Of a stretch of 14,225 bases of DNA, positions 13,510 to 14,225 are shown piece by piece (position 1 is the stretch's first letter; every line of letters starts with the position of its first letter). The position numbers and the translations under genes are program-made. The notes beneath the pieces were generated by a model. That model saw only the letters and a list, made by a program, of their open reading frames with translations. It was not told where the DNA came from and ran no database searches. The stretch comes from Bacilli bacterium (GTDB lineage Bacteria; Bacillota_I; Bacilli_A; RFN20; CAG-826), in NCBI GenBank assembly GCA_024693415.1, contig JAILKX010000221.1, positions 1 to 14,225 on the forward strand, given 5' to 3'.

Positions 13510-14225
13510 ATGGCAATCAACGCAGTAAAAGGAACCCATGACCTGTTCGGCGAAGAAGCCGACGGGTACGCATATATCCAAAATCTGTTCAAGGCGGTGG
13601 CCAAGCAATACGGCTACCAGAACATCGAGACCCCGATCCTCGAGCACACCGAGGTTTTCACCCGTTCGACGGGCGAGGCGAGCGACGTCGTCCGCAAGGA
13701 GATGTACACCTTCCTCGATAAGGGCGATAGGAGTTTGACCCTCCGCCCCGAAGGCACCGCCGGCGTGATCAGGAGCATCGTCGAGAAGAAGCTCTACGCC
13801 ACCAACGACCTTCCCCTTAAGGTCTTCTACGCGGGACCGGTGTTCCGCTACGAGAGGCCGCAGCTTGGAAGGTATCGCCAATTCACCCAGGCCGGGGTTG
13901 AGGCGGTGGGGGAGGATTCCCCGCGCCTCGACGCCGAATGCATTGCCTTAGCGATGCGGGCGCTCGCCTACCTCGGATTCAAGAACCTCGTGGTCAAGGT
14001 CAATACCTTGGGCGACGCGGAATCGCGCCTCGCCTACAAGGAAGCGCTAAAGGCATATTTCGCCGACAAGATCGACGGAATGTGCGAGGATTGCCACCAG
14101 AGGTTGGAACTCAACCCGATGCGCATCCTCGACTGCAAGGTCCCCGAGGATCAGAAGATCGCGCAAGGCGCCCCGAAGATGAAGGATTACCTCTCCTTGG
14201 AGGCCGGCAAGCGGTTCTATGAGAC
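13510..14225 (+). CDS. hisS: Histidine-tRNA ligase, N-terminal part (3' end outside window)
   Basis: The first 238 residues are visible and the frame runs off the window. It starts MAINAVKGTHDLFGEEA, the standard HisRS start. Class II motif 1 region is YQNIETPILEHTEVFTRSTGE (36-56), the histidine/ATP-site LTLRPEGTAG lies at 77-86, motif 2 is FRYERPQLGRYRQFTQAGVE (112-131). HisRS charges tRNA-His in the cytoplasm; the RPEGT and motif 2 pattern identify the enzyme rather than the paralogue HisZ, whose gene would be in a his operon. AAAGG at 13496-13500 acts as ribosome binding site. In Firmicutes hisS follows rel, usually with dtd between, and is followed by aspS; here dtd is absent and the gene has its own promoter. 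Confidence 0.96.
   Translation, partial: MAINAVKGTHDLFGEEADGYAYIQNLFKAVAKQYGYQNIETPILEHTEVFTRSTGEASDVVRKEMYTFLDKGDRSLTLRPEGTAGVIRSIVEKKLYATNDLPLKVFYAGPVFRYERPQLGRYRQFTQAGVEAVGEDSPRLDAECIALAMRALAYLGFKNLVVKVNTLGDAESRLAYKEALKAYFADKIDGMCEDCHQRLELNPMRILDCKVPEDQKIAQGAPKMKDYLSLEAGKRFYE

Noticed and set aside
1..14225. Mobile element, CRISPR array, tRNA or rRNA gene
   Set aside because: I found no transposase, integrase, direct repeat array, cloverleaf or rRNA-like stretch; gene order and composition are uniform.

Overview
The window reads as core chromosome of a Gram-positive bacterium of the Firmicutes/Bacilli type, probably a GC-rich, non-spore-forming, gut-type lineage near the Erysipelotrichia or Mollicutes-like branches (placement is inference). 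Pointers are an L27 made with a Prp-cleavable N-terminal extension next to the Prp protease gene, a single long bifunctional Rel, an Obg of the Bacillus length with an OCT tail, and a gene order that follows the Bacillus valS-to-hisS segment. TGA is used as a real stop (radC, obg, recJ, rel), so this is the standard bacterial code rather than the mycoplasma code. All genes are on the + strand, tightly packed, often with start/stop overlaps.

Layout. 1-610: end of valS, closed by a strong terminator. 789-1639: a two-gene unit, a small single-membrane-span protein of unknown family coupled by an ATGA overlap to a RadC-like protein whose JAMM metal site is broken. 1640-1892: gene-free, with a terminator, a likely promoter and a structured leader, probably the L21 leader. 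1893-2810: rplU-prp-rpmA ribosomal operon, closed by a terminator. 2917-4943: a family 2 glycosyltransferase (apparently leaderless) overlapping obg by 7 bases. 4972-6644: a 31-residue membrane peptide coupled by ATGA to ruvA, then ruvB, closed by a terminator. 6845-13451: secDF-recJ-rel, a translationally coupled unit behind a palindromic promoter region. 13510 to the end: start of hisS with its own promoter.

How the genes work together: aminoacylation (ValRS, HisRS), ribosomal proteins and their maturation (L21, Prp, L27), ribosome assembly/GTP sensing (Obg), stringent response (Rel), Holliday junction and single-strand DNA processing (RuvAB, RecJ) and protein export (SecDF). This is housekeeping, not a defence island or mobile region; I see no transposon, CRISPR array, tRNA or phage gene. 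The unusual points are the two small membrane ORFs each welded to a DNA-repair-type gene, a RadC without an intact JAMM signature, a SecDF lacking most of the conserved intramembrane acidic residues, and several inverted repeats on promoters.
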